64,000 bases of DNA from Setophaga petechia. Its lineage: Eukaryota > Chordata > Aves > Passeriformes > Parulidae. The notes under the pieces are model-generated. The model saw nothing but the letters and a program-made list of their open reading frames with translations, did no database searches and had not been told where the DNA came from. The position numbers and the translations under genes were made by a program. The stretch spans positions 8,921,501-8,985,500 of the forward strand of contig JANCRA010000011.1 of assembly GCA_024362935.1 (NCBI GenBank). The letters run 5' to 3'. The first letter of the stretch is position 1, and the number at the start of each line of letters is the position of its first letter. Below are positions 25,205-39,100 of this stretch, piece after piece.

Positions 25205-25930
25205 CTCCCGCCTTGACCCGTCACACCAGGGCAAGCTGCACAGAGAGGTGATGATGGAACGATCAAATGCTTGTTTGACTCTATCCAGCAAACTTCTGTA
25301 GGGTGGCAATCCCACTCCCTTTCCACGTACGCGGTTCTGTCCAACAGCTGAGGCCGGCTCAGGGCAGCACCCCTTGGACACCGCTCCCTGAGGCACCGCA
25401 GCTTTGCCGGGCGCTGGAACTGGGGGTGCCCCTCACGCACCTCCCTCCCCTCAGAGCGGTCACTGCGCTCGCCCCTGCCCCGATCCGTCCCAAGGGGATC
25501 ACGACAGAGGTTTTTGCCCAGCTCCAGCAGACAGAACCGCAGCCCTGGGCTCCGGTACCCGCCCGAGCACTCCTCCCTCCGCTGACCCACCGGCTCCCGG
25601 GGCGAAGCGGTGCCCCGGCACCGCAGCCTTTCCCGGCCCCGCTCCGCGCTGCAGCCGCTCCGGACGCGCCGGTCCCGCCGCCCTCCCGGCCCCGCCGCAC
25701 TCCCGGTCCCGCCTCACTCAGGCCGTGCCCCGGATCTGCCGGCGGAAGCGCTTCCCGGCGCCCGGCGCCGTCACAGCCGGCGGGCGGCAGCGGCAGGCGG
25801 GGCCGGGGCTCTGTTGCGCCGGCTTGGGGCCGCCCCTGTACCGCTGCTTTCCGCCGAATATCTCGCTCAGGAGCCGGGGTGTTTTCCTGGCTTGCTAAGT
25901 GCATTGCGGGTTTGCGGGCAGGTCAGCCGG
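25060..25930 (-). promoter_or_regulatory. MED30: CpG island covering MED30 promoter, 5' UTR and exon 1
   Basis: A sharp change from AT-rich flanks to dense GC and CpG, the strongest in the window. No TATA box is evident, as is usual for housekeeping CpG promoters. Paired ETS-like cores (CGGAAG and CTTCCC) lie at 25743-25755, and several GC boxes occur. A GCATTGCGGG sequence near 25900, which resembles half of a ZNF143-type site, lies at the distal edge. The transcription start cannot be fixed from sequence. Long open frames here (for example 25303-26049 plus and 25359-25904 minus) are by-products of low stop-codon density. Confidence 0.85.
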
Positions 25931-26008
25931 CATGCGGGCTCTTGAGTATGAAAAGTTTGGTCAGCATCCCCAGGCAGATTCACGCATTCCCACCACCCCT
26001 CTGTCAGA

Positions 26009-26405
26009 TCACAGAATCATTGAATAGTTTAGGTTGGAAGTGTCCTTAAACATAATTTAATTCCAACCCCCTGCCAGGGACAGGGGCGCCTTCCACCAGA
26101 CCGGGTTGCTCAGAGCTCCGTCCATCCTGGCCTTGAACGCTGACAGGAGCGGGGCAGCCCCAGCTTCTCGGGCATCCTGCCCCAGTGTACCGCCACCCTC
26201 GCAGCTAAGGATTCCTTCCTAACACCTAAACCTACTGTTTTTCGATCTGAAGCCATTCACCCTTTCTTATCACTTAAGTTCAGGATGAAGAATCCCTCTC
26301 CACCTTCCCTGCAGGCCCTTTCACATACTGGAAGGCTGCTATGAGGTCTCCTCTCCTCCAGGCTGAACAGCCCCTACTCTCAGCCTGTCTTTGCTCCAGT
26401 CCCAG
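26009..26405 (-). mobile_element. CR1 LINE 3' portion upstream of MED30
   Basis: TCACAGAATCATTGAATAG, then TTTAGGTTGGAAG, CAACCCCCTGCCAGGGACAG, TTGCTCAGAGC, AGCTTCTCGGGCATCC, TCCTAACACC and CTCCTCTCCTCCAGGCTGAA in CR1 antisense order. The copy is about 400 bp and retains several CpGs. It abuts the CpG island and so marks the likely distal edge of the MED30 promoter. Confidence 0.93.
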
Positions 26406-29400
26406 TCACACTGATAAATGGCTGAATATCTGTTTTGTGGGATGAATATGTATTGCCAGCGTACACCTTAAAACCTGTGCTAATTTTATAGCTTTATGGG
26501 TGTACCGCTATTCCTCCCTGCATAGATACATTATTGCTAATACAGAAAAACCTTAACACTTGTCCTTCCTGTGTCACAGTATTTGCATGGATATAAACCA
26601 GCTCTGAGCGCTTGTACCACACTAATACAATTGAGGCATTTTTGAAACACAGACAAGGCCTCCTATGTGAGGGAGAGGGAGCACCCTCAAAAAGAAGCCA
26701 GGCAAGTTCTGTGAGGCCTGACAGGAGTGACCTGTTTCTAGAAGAGCTAATGCTAACTGTCTGCCTAACAAAAACAGTTCTTCATATGTAAAAATCAGTC
26801 AGTAATTACCCAAGTTTCTCTGTCTCTTCCAATTGACATCATATCTAGGACTCTGTATTTAAGTGATTGTGGCAATAAGTATCTAAATATGCAGAAGAGG
26901 ACGTTTATGTACCTGCAACTTCTAATGAATTCTTAGCACAGTAAAGGTAGTTGTGCTGTATTAAAACTGATCTTACAAATGATTTTTTGTGTGAAATGTT
27001 TTACATTTGTAATGCTGTAAAAATAAATCAGAATTTTGATACATGGTACACAGCCTTTGTTAAAGAAAGAAGAAAGAAGTCAGTGAACATTCAGGAACAG
27101 AACCATATAAACTTGCTGTCAGAGGCATTTTGCTTCATAAAACATTTTTTACTTCAGAAACAGACTACTCAGGAGAAAGAGCACCCCCTTTCCTAAACTG
27201 AAGTTTTTTGCTGCCTGGCTAAGTTCTCCCTAGCCTTACTTAAGCTGCAATATAAATAACTATATTTTACCAAAGATCTTAGCATAAAGGATACAAATGG
27301 TTTCTTAAGCAGAGAGGAAAAATGGTTTATAGAAATAAGAGGAGGATATTTTCAGAAAGCAAAAGAACTTCCCATGGTGTCTAGTTAGACAATGCTTAGG
27401 AAGAGCAGCCTCTGGAGAACTTCAAAGGGCTTGTTTGAAGGTTTGCTTCTCATTTCACTGTACACTAAGAAAATGATACAAGAACTGTTCAACTGTTGAG
27501 CACAAAGGATATGGTTTTCATCTTCTGATTGCATGCCCAAGAGCTCTGCTCACAATGCTTAACCTGCTGTCTCAAATCTGATCGCATAAGAGTGATGGGA
27601 TGAGGGACTGAGGGATTCTGACCACCTACTGTTCAGGGCTGCTGAAAGACTCCATACAGAGTGGTATCCTGCAGTATAGGACTGCCATGTACAGTACAGA
27701 TAAAATACAGATAAAATAATATCCAAGTCTGCATGTGCATAGTCCTGGAGAATGTTCCGGGAGGCCTAATATTCTTTGTTGCCACTCTCTGAAACCATCT
27801 GAGTCTGGGATTTCATTCCCAGACAAAGGAATCTTCTTTTAGATAAGAATGTTTTTCTGGTCAAAAGAGATAAAGATGAATTTGCTTTTAAAAGCAATCT
27901 ATAAAGCAACCACTCTCTGTGTTCAGTTTGGGCCAAGTGCTTTCATCTGGAAGGTGTCCAAATCAGAGATCATCTCTTATATCCATTTCAGTTTCTGTGG
28001 CATCAGTTCAAACCAGTGTCTTAGGATTCTGCTGCCTTTGTTGTTAGGTTGTAGAGAAGCTACCAAAAAACCTAACTAAGAGCCTATGTCTGCATGTAAT
28101 ACTTTAGTCCAAGCAACTTTAACCCAAATTTGAAATTAGGACCCTTTAAAGAGTAACTACTTCAGTGATTATAGTTTTCACCATAATAATGGCTTTTGAA
28201 ATTTTTTGTATTTTACAATATACCCTGAGCAACTCCAAAGATGGTTTTGCTGTGCTCTATTAGGAGACTAAAAATCCTCAGAATTGAAGGAAAAGGATAA
28301 TTGTTGCTTTTGTTCAAATAAATTTCTCCAAATCGGATGATAACACTGTGAATAACACGGTGAATCATTATGTTTAAAAATAAACAGAATTGGTGAAATT
28401 CCTGGATTATCATCTGTTTTCCTCTAAGAAAAAGAATTTACTCCCTCACAAGTCTTCTCACACTATTCCTTAAGCAGAAGTGCTTTGTTTCTGCTCTGAG
28501 GGTGACAGATGGGCTTAGGGGAAATGTGTTAACCACAGAAGGACTTTCATTCTCCACCCTGTCCCATTCAGTGTTTATGTGTTCATTCAAGGAGAAATAA
28601 TGGGACTTTGTGGAACCTTTGCCAACAATAAACAGGCATGACACAGTTTTACTGTTACCAAGCTGTGGTAGATAACAATATGGCGCATAACTTTTTTTAG
28701 TATGTGGCAAACATTTAAGGTAGGTGGAGTTTAATTCAGCAGAGATTATATTTATAGACAAGAGGAAACAGTTAATGGCTGTCATTAGGTGAGGAGGACT
28801 GGGTGCTTGAGGAGTTTTTTTGTGTGACAGGGGGGGTTTTGCAATGGTTTTTTCCACTTCCAGGCAGGTATTTTCATGTATTATGAAAGCATCCATTTAG
28901 AGGGAAGCAGGGCCATCTGTGGTAGTGCTATAGAACATGGGATAAATTAGACAGGCTCAGAACCCAAAGCATGAGAGCAGAGAACGATGCTCCATGCCCT
29001 TGCTCAGTAGAGGGTGAACACAGCTGTTTTCTGGACCAAGGGGAAGCTGGAGTTGAGCAATAAAGAGCTCTCTGCCTTTACAGGATTCTCTTGCACAGCC
29101 CTTGGTGCTGTAGGTGATAGAAGGACAGCAAGGAGAGCGAGATGGAAAGGGTTCAGCCTTGCTGCTTACCTCTTGCTTCTGTCATCTGTGTATCCATAAG
29201 CAAACATGTCTGTACATTGTGTGTGTTAATGGCACAGTCTGCTGCGCCACTGAGAAGCAGGGTCATGATGACTGGGTTTCATACGGTAGTAACCAACTTC
29301 AGTGGTTTGCCACAGCCCAACCTCTTAATGTTCATAGAGTGGTCAGAAAAAATGATCAGGAAATCACTGATTTCAAAATGGCTTTATGCCTGCCAGGTAC

Positions 29401-32400
29401 CCACCACACCACTCCACCATCACACTCCCTCATTCTCCCCTCTTCCTCCTCAGCAGTATGGGGGGAGAAAACAGGATGGTAACCTCATGGGTTGAGGTCT
29501 GTGGATGCACATCCTCCCACAGACTGGTCCGAATGCTGCAGCAGCGGCTTGGACACTGATGGGCTTGCATTGACTCCATAAGCCAGGGTCAGTGTGTGGG
29601 TTACTATATTTACTATATGGGCTTACTATTTCCCATAGGATAAAAATAAGCATTAACAGAATATGGGGAAGTCAGATGCAGTGTGACAGTCCAGCCTTCA
29701 TGTGGTCTGTTTAAAACATGATGCGGCTTTTGGTTCTCACTCTGCAGTGGGTCCTACCACTCATTTCTTGATCTTGGCAGCCATGTTGTATCATCAGTTC
29801 TCTACTTCTCTGAAGTTTCCTTCTTGACATTCAGCTCAGGAATGTTGCCCTTGGCCCATTTCATATTCCTTCAAACACCAAAGAACTACTTTTGTAGTCA
29901 GTTGTTTCTGGCATGAAGATTGTTATCCTTCCCCATGTTTTATGTGATGGGCTGTTATGCCCAGCAGCTGGTACTCTCCCTGTAACTGTGACAGAAGAAA
30001 AAGGAGCAGCAGGACTTCTTCCAGGGTATCACAGTGCAGAAACATCATCCTGGTAATTTTTCTGCTTTTGCAGTTGTTCATTTTCTTGTCTCCAAAGAGA
30101 TCTCATCATAATCTTGACATTGTGGCTTCAGACCCAAACCCAGAAGCAGATGTATCATGTTTCCTTTGGTCTCTCACTGCCCAGCACCTCTCCTGCAGTC
30201 TTCAATTGTATTGGTATTCCAAGTGCTGACACTGAAAATTATTTAAACAGAACAGTACCAAGTTTCTCTCCTTGCCTCAAAATATCTGTGGGCAACCTGT
30301 GTCTTTTTGTACTGGTCTTTCAGACATTTCCCCCCTCAGTCCTATTTTTCCTGAGCAAATGGTCTCATATGGGACTAGCTGTTTGGAAGAAGAGGCATTC
30401 CAAATATGAACTCTATGTCTTCATCAGCTAAATGTGCACTTGTGATGCCTGTGGATAAATTTTCAGCATGCTTGTTTGATGACTTCTCTTGGGGCTTGCA
30501 GAAAAAGGGCTAGGAAATGGAACATTTGCAAAGAAGCGGATGCTGGCAAAAGAAAGCATTACAAAGAGATGTAAAATATGTGCACCGTAATTTATACAGG
30601 CAACTAGCTTCTGGAAAACTTGACCTCTGGCCAGCAGAGGACAGAAACATATCCAAAGAGACCACTGAAGCAGTGACTGGTACCCAGTGCAATAGAGATA
30701 GAGGGACTAATTATATTTTCACAGCTGTTACACCATTGCTGGAAGTATGTTGATGACAAATGACTTTGTGGTGGACTTCACAGTAGTTAATACAGGAGAA
30801 AAGCTAGTCTGCCCTATCGTTTGACTGTTTATGTGCTATTAGCATTATAATCAGGAGTGCAAGGGTGTTTTTTCCCTTCAGGGGTCATCGCCAGTATGCA
30901 GTTTCCCATTGTTGCTCCACAGCTGGAGGCATAGTTCCCATTAAGGTGTTGACAGATGATATTTCTGTGACTCACCACATAGTAGGACACACAGAGAGGT
31001 CCTGTGCTTGTTTTGGTCCTAAAACATATCCTAGTGTGTGAAGGGATCCTTGCTGTGCTCTGTGGTACATGGCTTTTGTCTTAGACCCTAAAAGGTTCAC
31101 CAGCCCAGGGTTTTTCTCTTCATCTGCCTCAATTGATGTTTTATTTCTCTCTCTGACTGTAAACCCCTAGCAGTAGGTGAAAACTTTCTCTGTGACTTTT
31201 CAGAAACAAACCCACCTCATCCACTGTCATTTGGGGGAGCATTGAGCACCCATCAGTGGATTGCAAAGAACATTTGTATTCTTGAAGTATAATAAGGCTC
31301 ATTTTGGTTTCTTGTATCTGTGGTACAAGATGTTTTCTTTCACCTTAACTTCCTTCTTACGAGCAAAATTGTGATTTATTCAGTGTCAATCAAGCTAGAT
31401 TCTTTAGCCTCATTTCTTATTCACAGGTTCCACAACCCTTTCTGCATATGAATCATATATTGCATGTAAACATGGATGGCATGTAAAATAGGTTCTAACA
31501 AGATCAGCCATTCTGGTGCTACAAATCTGGTCCTGGGAATTTTCACATCCTGGTCGATAGCTCTCCTGCATGCATGACCATCCATAGACTCATTCTGTGT
31601 CCTTCACTCCCTCATTGGACATTCATGCACACAGTATATTCATCCCAAGATACATTTTGCTCTTCTTGTTTTCTTCTTAATAGACTTAGAATTATTTAAA
31701 CAAACACAGACATACATTATGTGATTGTGTCAGATGCATTATGGTAGCAGCAGAAGACTTCAGGTAAGAGTATAACCTCATTCTGCTGTGTGAGTACAGA
31801 AGAAAACAGTCCTTGTCCTTGATGGTTTATGATTCAGAGATTGTATATTTCACGGCAAAGAAGTAGATAGATTAAAAAGGGACATAATAGCTCCTGGATA
31901 AGGAGGTTGGAGTGTCCTAATTTACCATGAAAGGCATCAACAGTATAGATGGCAATGTAGAAAAAATTATAAGGGCATGAAAGATGTATAGTGCAGGTCA
32001 TGTCCACAAAAGCCATCATCACTCGATGCAAGTCAAATGCCACTTGTGTCTTCCCAGTGATATAAGACTATGTGAAATAGGGAATGGAATAATAGATAGG
32101 AAAAAAGCATAGCTGGAGGCAGATGTTTGAACACAAATCATCCTTCTAGGCTGATGCATTATTGCGGGGTTCCTGGATTGACTCACTGACATTATTTATG
32201 CAAAACTTCTGGCCACATTCCCTCTGTGCAATGTTACAAGCAATATATTACAGAATGGAGGATGTCCTTTATTTCCCCAGAGTTTTCTGTGCTGTTCCTA
32301 TATAACCTTACAGATGTATATCACAATTACCAGAAGCAGTATATTTCTCATTATAACTTGAATCTATACACAACATCTGGACATTTTTACTGACCACATT

Positions 32401-33698
32401 CCCATCTAGTGTAGGCTTGGATAATGGCACAACTCATCATCTTGCTGGATCTGTACTGATTGCACATTAGCTTTTAGACTTTTTTTCTTAAACTTCATGT
32501 ATCCTAATTTCATTACGGCATGTTGGGAAGTTTTTTGTAGCTTGTAGGGTATGGTATGTAGTGAAGCAGATGTTCAATAGACTCTGTATGACTGCAATTG
32601 TACTAATCAATTAAATCCTGATCAGGCTGTTCTCTGGGTGCAAGGCCAGTTGGCATTGAACAGTCTATATGAATAATATTTGACTCCATTAAACTTTGGA
32701 AAAGTGTAGCAACACACACACACTGCCTGCTGGAAAGGATTGCTGTCTCCTGGTACCTCCCAGATGGTTGGTGGTACAGTGCTACTGACCACGGTAATCT
32801 TGTTTTCTTTTTGCAATGCAGTCTTTCCAGTATGCTCACCATAACAAATGCATTTTTAAATTTGCTTTAAAGACCAGTAACTTTGAAATGCAAAATTAGA
32901 TGGAAGAAAAGCAAGCTACTAAAGAAGAAACTTCACAATCTTATAATTAATGTAATTTTTAAGAGGATAATGGAATTTGGTGAACTTGTTTTTTTAATTG
33001 TTATAGGGCCTTTTTTTAATATGAAATGTGTCATGAGCAAGTGCTTTCTCCATGAACTGTGTGGAGTGAGAAGTCTGGTGTTATTTCAGTTTCACAGGTT
33101 TTTCAGTATCTGGAACAAGGCTTTTCCTGGAATGAAAATGATAATTAGTGATCTGAGATCTAAGTGTGTTCTGAGGTTACAACTCAAAAAGGCTTATTAG
33201 CAGAGTGAACATACTGAGATGCCATGTGACAGCATGAAGATCTCCAAAGATGGAAATGCTTGGAGAATTTGGAGAATTCCTGCTTTGGATGGCTTACTTC
33301 CAGTCATCTGTAAGTAGAGACTTGGCCATAGCTAGTAGCAATGCTTTTATTGAAAATAATGTTAACAAGAGGAAGAAAGGCATTTCAGCCCCACAGAGCT
33401 TGCATATCAGTCTCTGCTGCTGTATCAGGCTGTTACAGATGAGAAGTACAGTGATGTTACTTGAAAGGAGCTGCCACAGACTTGTGGATTATGCTGCTTT
33501 GACAGGCACAGCAGAGGAGCTGCCTCAAACCTAAGAAAACTCTAATGGCTGCATCTGTCTTTACAGATATATGGAAAGCAAGAGTGCAGGCAGACAAACT
33601 GTAAGGGTAGAAAGGCAGAATGCATTAAAATTACATGGGTACTGTAGTGGAGGATTCTGAGAAAATCCAACTGTTTTAAACCAATGCAATGAATTGCC

Positions 33699-33714
33699 AA
33701 AAAAAAAAAAAAAA
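33699..33714. repeat. poly(A) run, 16 bases
   Basis: An uninterrupted run of A. There is no retroposed gene directly upstream that I can recognise. Confidence 0.9.
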
Positions 33715-34272
33715 GGAAAAACAGAAAAGCACAACTGCCCTCTCATGTAAAGCCTTACTACTGAATCCTTCAAATGGGTCTTCAGCTCCTCTGCAGAACT
33801 CCCTGAAATCTTGCTGCATTAGCAGGTGGCATGACATGGTTTTTATTTGCACTGGCAGTGCTGACAAATCACCTTGGCTTCATCACTGTATACTGTGTCT
33901 GTTGCAGCAGGGTGCTACCCTCCTGTGCCTCCCTCATCAAACTGAAAACAACCATTGTGGGGCTCTTCAGCTGCAGTTACCTGCTTCCTGGAATATGGGA
34001 AGGTTTGATCTGGATTTTAAAACACCCCATTGAAAAAAAAAACCATCAAAACAATTACAAAGGCCCTAAATGTGGGCCTTAAGAAAACAAACTATGTCAA
34101 AAGTCAATGAAAATATTTTCACCAGGTATTTTAACTATTTAGAGAGAACTGCACATGTGTTAGAAACAGAATTTGTTAAAAAGCCATATTTTCCTCATTC
34201 TCAGTTTTTTCCACCTGATCCCCAGTTACTCCAGAAAAATGGGTAAAATTATTTTTGTGTGTTTTTCAATGA

Positions 34273-34288
34273 TTTTTTTTTTTTTTTT
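34273..34288. repeat. poly(T) run, 16 bases
   Basis: An uninterrupted run of T in unique intergenic sequence. Confidence 0.9.
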
Positions 34289-36130
34289 ACTTCTGAATGT
34301 GAAAGAGGGATGTTTCTTTTTGGAAGTGCTCATCTTTTAATATATAACATGAGAACATGAGGAGTAGCTACAGATGTTTTCATTTAACTGAATAGAAGCT
34401 TTTAAATTAAATGAACGTTTTTGATAGAAAATTTCGGGCCAACACTATCTGAATGATATATCACATGGCTCTGTGATAATAATAAGAAAAAAATGAAGCA
34501 GACAAGAAAGTAATAACCTGAAAAGGAGAACATCCCTTATTAGTTTGATTGTTCAAGCAAAGAAAACACAACAAACTAAGATAACCAAACTCCCCAAGCT
34601 TAGTATTTATTGTTCAATTTAAAATCTGAAAATTATTCCATTTTAATGCTATAAGGGCATTAATGGGAAGAGTGTTGCAGCTTTGGGGGGTAAAAAATGT
34701 GACTTTTAAATATATTATTTTAACTAATACTAGCTCTTTAGAAGATGCCCTTTTAGAAAGCACTGGCAAATATCCAAGTGTCATCAACAGAAGAAGGACT
34801 CAATATGCTCTCCTGATGTGAGGCTGGTAACAACAATAACAATCCATGCATCACTGTAAAAGAGAAAATATGAAAGTAATGTTATTGTAGACTTTGTAGA
34901 CTTTTTTTCCTATTTTAATTTCTAGAGGTATTATCCTTAGCTCTCATTGTTTGAGCTGAGGATCTTCAGACCCAAATGTCTTTATAGTTCATGTTCAAGT
35001 GCCAAATTACTGTATAGAAAGAAGGGTTACATAATGCAGAAAGGAATATATTTTTTTGATTCATAAAAATCTCTGAAATCCTTTCTGCAGCCCTTAGAGA
35101 ATGAAAGTCTGGGTCTAGAAAGAATGCTTACTGATAAAATCTGTGACCTGTTGCTACTTCTACAGCTGAGATTAAGGAAATTTTAGTTTTATGTAGAAAG
35201 ACTGAAATTTAGCAGCATGTGTTCTACACACTGTAGGACAGTCCTTCTCTTGGACCTGTAAATATATATCTTTGAAATGTTCTTTTTCATTCTGTTAACC
35301 TGTGCACATCTTCCCGCTGGAGATGCAACACTGCCATCCTTCCTTCTTAATCTTAATATTTAATGATAAAAATGTATTTAGGGGTGCTGCTTCCATTAAT
35401 ACCAGAAATGACAGAGCAAACATACATATTGAGGGCGTGGGGAGAGGTCCTTTCAGCAGCTGATATCTGCTGAGTAATAGCTGCAGGCATGAGAATTAAA
35501 AGCTTATGCTCAAGCATGAAAAGAAGAGAAGGTCAGTTCAGCATTTCATCATTTGTCATTTGAGTGAAACAAGTTTTTCAAATCCATATCCTCTGATAGC
35601 ATGAAATGTGAAGTTTTCTAGGTGACTTATCTTTTGTCTGTATGGCACTATATGACAGCAGTGGCAGCATCTAGTGATTCATGTCTTCAGGGAAGTGGGT
35701 AACAGGAGGGAAAAAAAATGAATATTGGGTTGATGGCAATTGTCATGGTTCCACTGACGTCAAAGAGACAGCTATCAAGTGGCAGGAGTTGAGAAAATTT
35801 ACATGAGTTGAGCATCTGTGCCATCCTGTATTTTATTAACTGGCAATCCTGACTGAAAACTAATGAGGGAGAAACTTTAAAAGATTTGATTCACACAGAC
35901 TCAAAATGTGAGCTGCAGAATTGAAGCCTAAGTGTGGAAAATTTTGGAATATGGGATTGATGAACTTGGTCCAGTTCCAGTAAATACATGTTTCTAAGAG
36001 ACATATAATTGCTGGGATAATTATTTGAATCCCAGACTGTGAACATATTCTTTCTATATTATTCAGCTAACACAAAGTTAGTGGGAGAATAATTCTTTAC
36101 AGGACACCAAGCCACGGTGGGATCCTAATA

Positions 36131-36171
36131 AAGAATGTCAGAGAAAAGTCTTTCTCTGATTTTACATTCTT
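36131..36171. repeat. imperfect inverted repeat (bulged hairpin)
   Basis: AAGAATGT and CAGAGAAA on the left pair with TTTCTCTG and ACATTCTT on the right. That makes a 16-bp stem with a 4-base loop and a 5-base bulge on the right arm. Confidence 0.7.
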
Positions 36172-39100
36172 CTATTTTTAAAATACTTTTGTTTATGGTT
36201 AAAATTGTTCAGAATTAATTAATCTTATCATTCAGCCTTCCATGACCAATAGAGTTTAAAACTTGTAATATTTCAGCTAAATTAATTAACACCAACCCAA
36301 GTAATACATTTCAGATGTTAATCACATCAAATCCTCAGGCTAAATGGGAAAAAAAAAGACATTAGGGACAGTACTGCCACTACTGAAGTAAAGCAAAAGA
36401 CTGCATTAAATCACTAATGGCCTAAACATCAGGTCTGAAACAACAACACTTCTCAGACTCATAATCCCACAGGGACCAACAATCTTTCATCCTTACAGAG
36501 TAAATATAATAGGAGTCAGTATTTGCTATGCCTCAGTCTTTAGCCTTAGAATTTAAATATCAAGAAGTTGTGTTTCATATGAACAGATCTTATGGGAAAA
36601 GCATGTTTTAGTTCACCCAATTTGCCATCACTTTCACCATTTTAAAAATCTGCATATCCCTAACACTGAGCTTTTTAATGTTGCAGTAAATTTAGAACAG
36701 GAAGAACATGGGAGCTCTAAGCACAAAGCAGGATTCCAGACTAAGGGCAGTGCTGGCAGCTATTGTACTGAAAACACTGAACTAATGCTGCATGCAATCA
36801 GAAAAATTAATGTGTTAAACCAGTTTAAAGAACACAGTTGATAATTTATCACCATATATTTACAAAACTGTTTATATTGACTAATAGATGATGCTGCTGC
36901 ATCACTCCAGCTGCACATCTGCAGTGAGTTTTTGTTTTTTGAGAGAACACCAGGCTTGGTTTCTGTTAACATTCTAATGTTTTTGCAGTCCCTTGATACG
37001 GACAGAAGTGGTGGAAACATGTATGCAGTCTCCAAAACTGCAAGACTGCATCTGAATCTCCCACTTGGCCCTTTCCCCATAGTTAGGGCCATATTAAGGT
37101 CAGCAGAAACCAGTGACAGTCTTACTATTACATGTGGTCTGACAGAACAGAGACAGGTTCTTACTGAGATGCCTTTAGCAGATCTGTCTCCTGACCTCAG
37201 CTTCCTGCCATGTCCAACAGGGGCAGTTATTAGTGTCCCTTGTCTTCTCTTTGTTTGTGTCCAGTCTCTCAGTGTAATCTACTTAAAAATGTTCAGTGGC
37301 CATTTCCATGCTAACTTTTCATGGGTCTGCCTTTAATGAAACCCCCAACTCAGCTGTTTTTTTTGGCTCTGATCCAGGCAAGTACTTAAGTATATACTTA
37401 GCTTTGGGTTTATTGGCATTCCAAACTCAGACTAACATCACACTTTGGAGAGTTGTAAAAATAATAACTGAATGTCTTATTAAAATTGCCGTGCAAGGTT
37501 GATATAAAATTTTGATTAGTATTGACCTATTAAATAAGGTATGTTATAAAATCATTCAGGACAGAAGTGATTTCTGAAAAAGCTGAACAAACTGACAACA
37601 GAAATAAATTTTTAAAAAGTTATATGTATCTGAATGCCATATTTCAATAATATTACAGTACAAAATTTTACATTTAGAAGAATATGTTTATAAAAGCATA
37701 TTAACCATATAAACTAATATTTCACATTCTTGCATAGCATGTTAAATGTGTATATGTGTGTATCTGTGTCTGTTTGTATGTAACTGTATCCATATGAAAT
37801 GTGTACATCTGCTCTGTGTGTTATAAACCACTGTATTAAAAACGTAGATGAAATAAATAATGCTTTCTGACACTTCATGTATTTCAATTGCTTGACTGAA
37901 ATTCTGAGAATTGTCCATCTGTCTTCAGACTAGGATAATGAGAGCTGCTCTTGTCTTGTCTGGTGGTTATTTATTAAATGTCAGAAGGATAATTAGTTTG
38001 TAGGAATTGTGCTGCTTCTGGTGAGGCCCGTGCTGTGATGTGTATACCATGAGAAGATGCCAGTGCATATTGGTTGTGTTTATAATGGGGAGAACACTTT
38101 CAGAATGAATTTAAGTGTTCCTTAGCTAAAGGAGAAAGGAAGAGTAGAAAATAGCTTCAGATGAAATGTTCCTTAGGCACAGACAGAATCCTTATTTGAC
38201 CATATAAGGCTAGACCTAAATTTGAGCACAACCTTCATATGAGCCAGGAACAGATTGTCTTTCTGGCAAAAAGTGAGTGCATTGCTTCAGCAGCCTCTCC
38301 TTATTATGTTGTTCCTGATGCCATAAACTTTGTTACAGTGATAATTGCTTTTTTCTGGATTCCTGAATCTTCTCAACACTGGACCAAGAGTGGAGATCAG
38401 CTCAGGTCAAACTGCCCAAGGCTCCTGATCCTTGTGACATTAACAGGTCACAAGATCTGAACTAGACCACCCTACCTTCTTACCCTCTGATTGAAAGGGT
38501 GAATCAGGAGCTAGTGGGCAAATCTAAGCTATGGTGGATAAATCCAAAGCATTTTGGATCTCTTCTTAGGAACTAACTCTTGAATAACTCAATAATGTGT
38601 TCGTTGGGCTTTTCTGAATTTTGCATATTTACAATCAGATACCTGTTGTGGATATGAATTTCATTTTTAACCTCAATTTTCATAATTGTTGGAATTAAAA
38701 AGCTCAGTTACAAGTGTCTCTGAACATTCAGAGCTTTGTGGATTTCTTCTGCTCAAGATCTTTATGTCAAGATGAGGAAATATGAGGTTAAAAGGTGCAA
38801 GTAGTGAGAGTGACATCTGAGCATAGCAGGCTGAACAGTTCCGTATTTGGAATGCTCAATCAATGCTGTGATTCAAACAAATTTAGCAAATATGAAAGAT
38901 TAGAATAGAAGCTGAATATAGACAAATCAAAAGGACATTGACAATCATTCTCAAGGAACCTTCCTACTGCCTGACAGAAGAAAGCTGCATGGATGTGGCC
39001 AACTACTGGCAGAGCTCTCCAGCTGCCCTTGGAGTGTGGATGTGTCCTCCTCTCTTGGTCTGATGTCTGACAGCACCTAGAGTGGTGCTGCAAACTTTCC

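Noticed and set aside
25303..26049. Long plus-strand open frame (248 codons) and several overlapping ones on both strands
   Set aside because: All lie in the CpG island, where stop codons are rare. The translations are Pro/Ala/Arg/Gly-rich without domains, and the plus-strand frame runs into a CR1 tail.
35655..35672. CTCF-like motif (CAGCAGTGGCAG)
   Set aside because: It is one base short of the core spacing, so it does not fit the motif.
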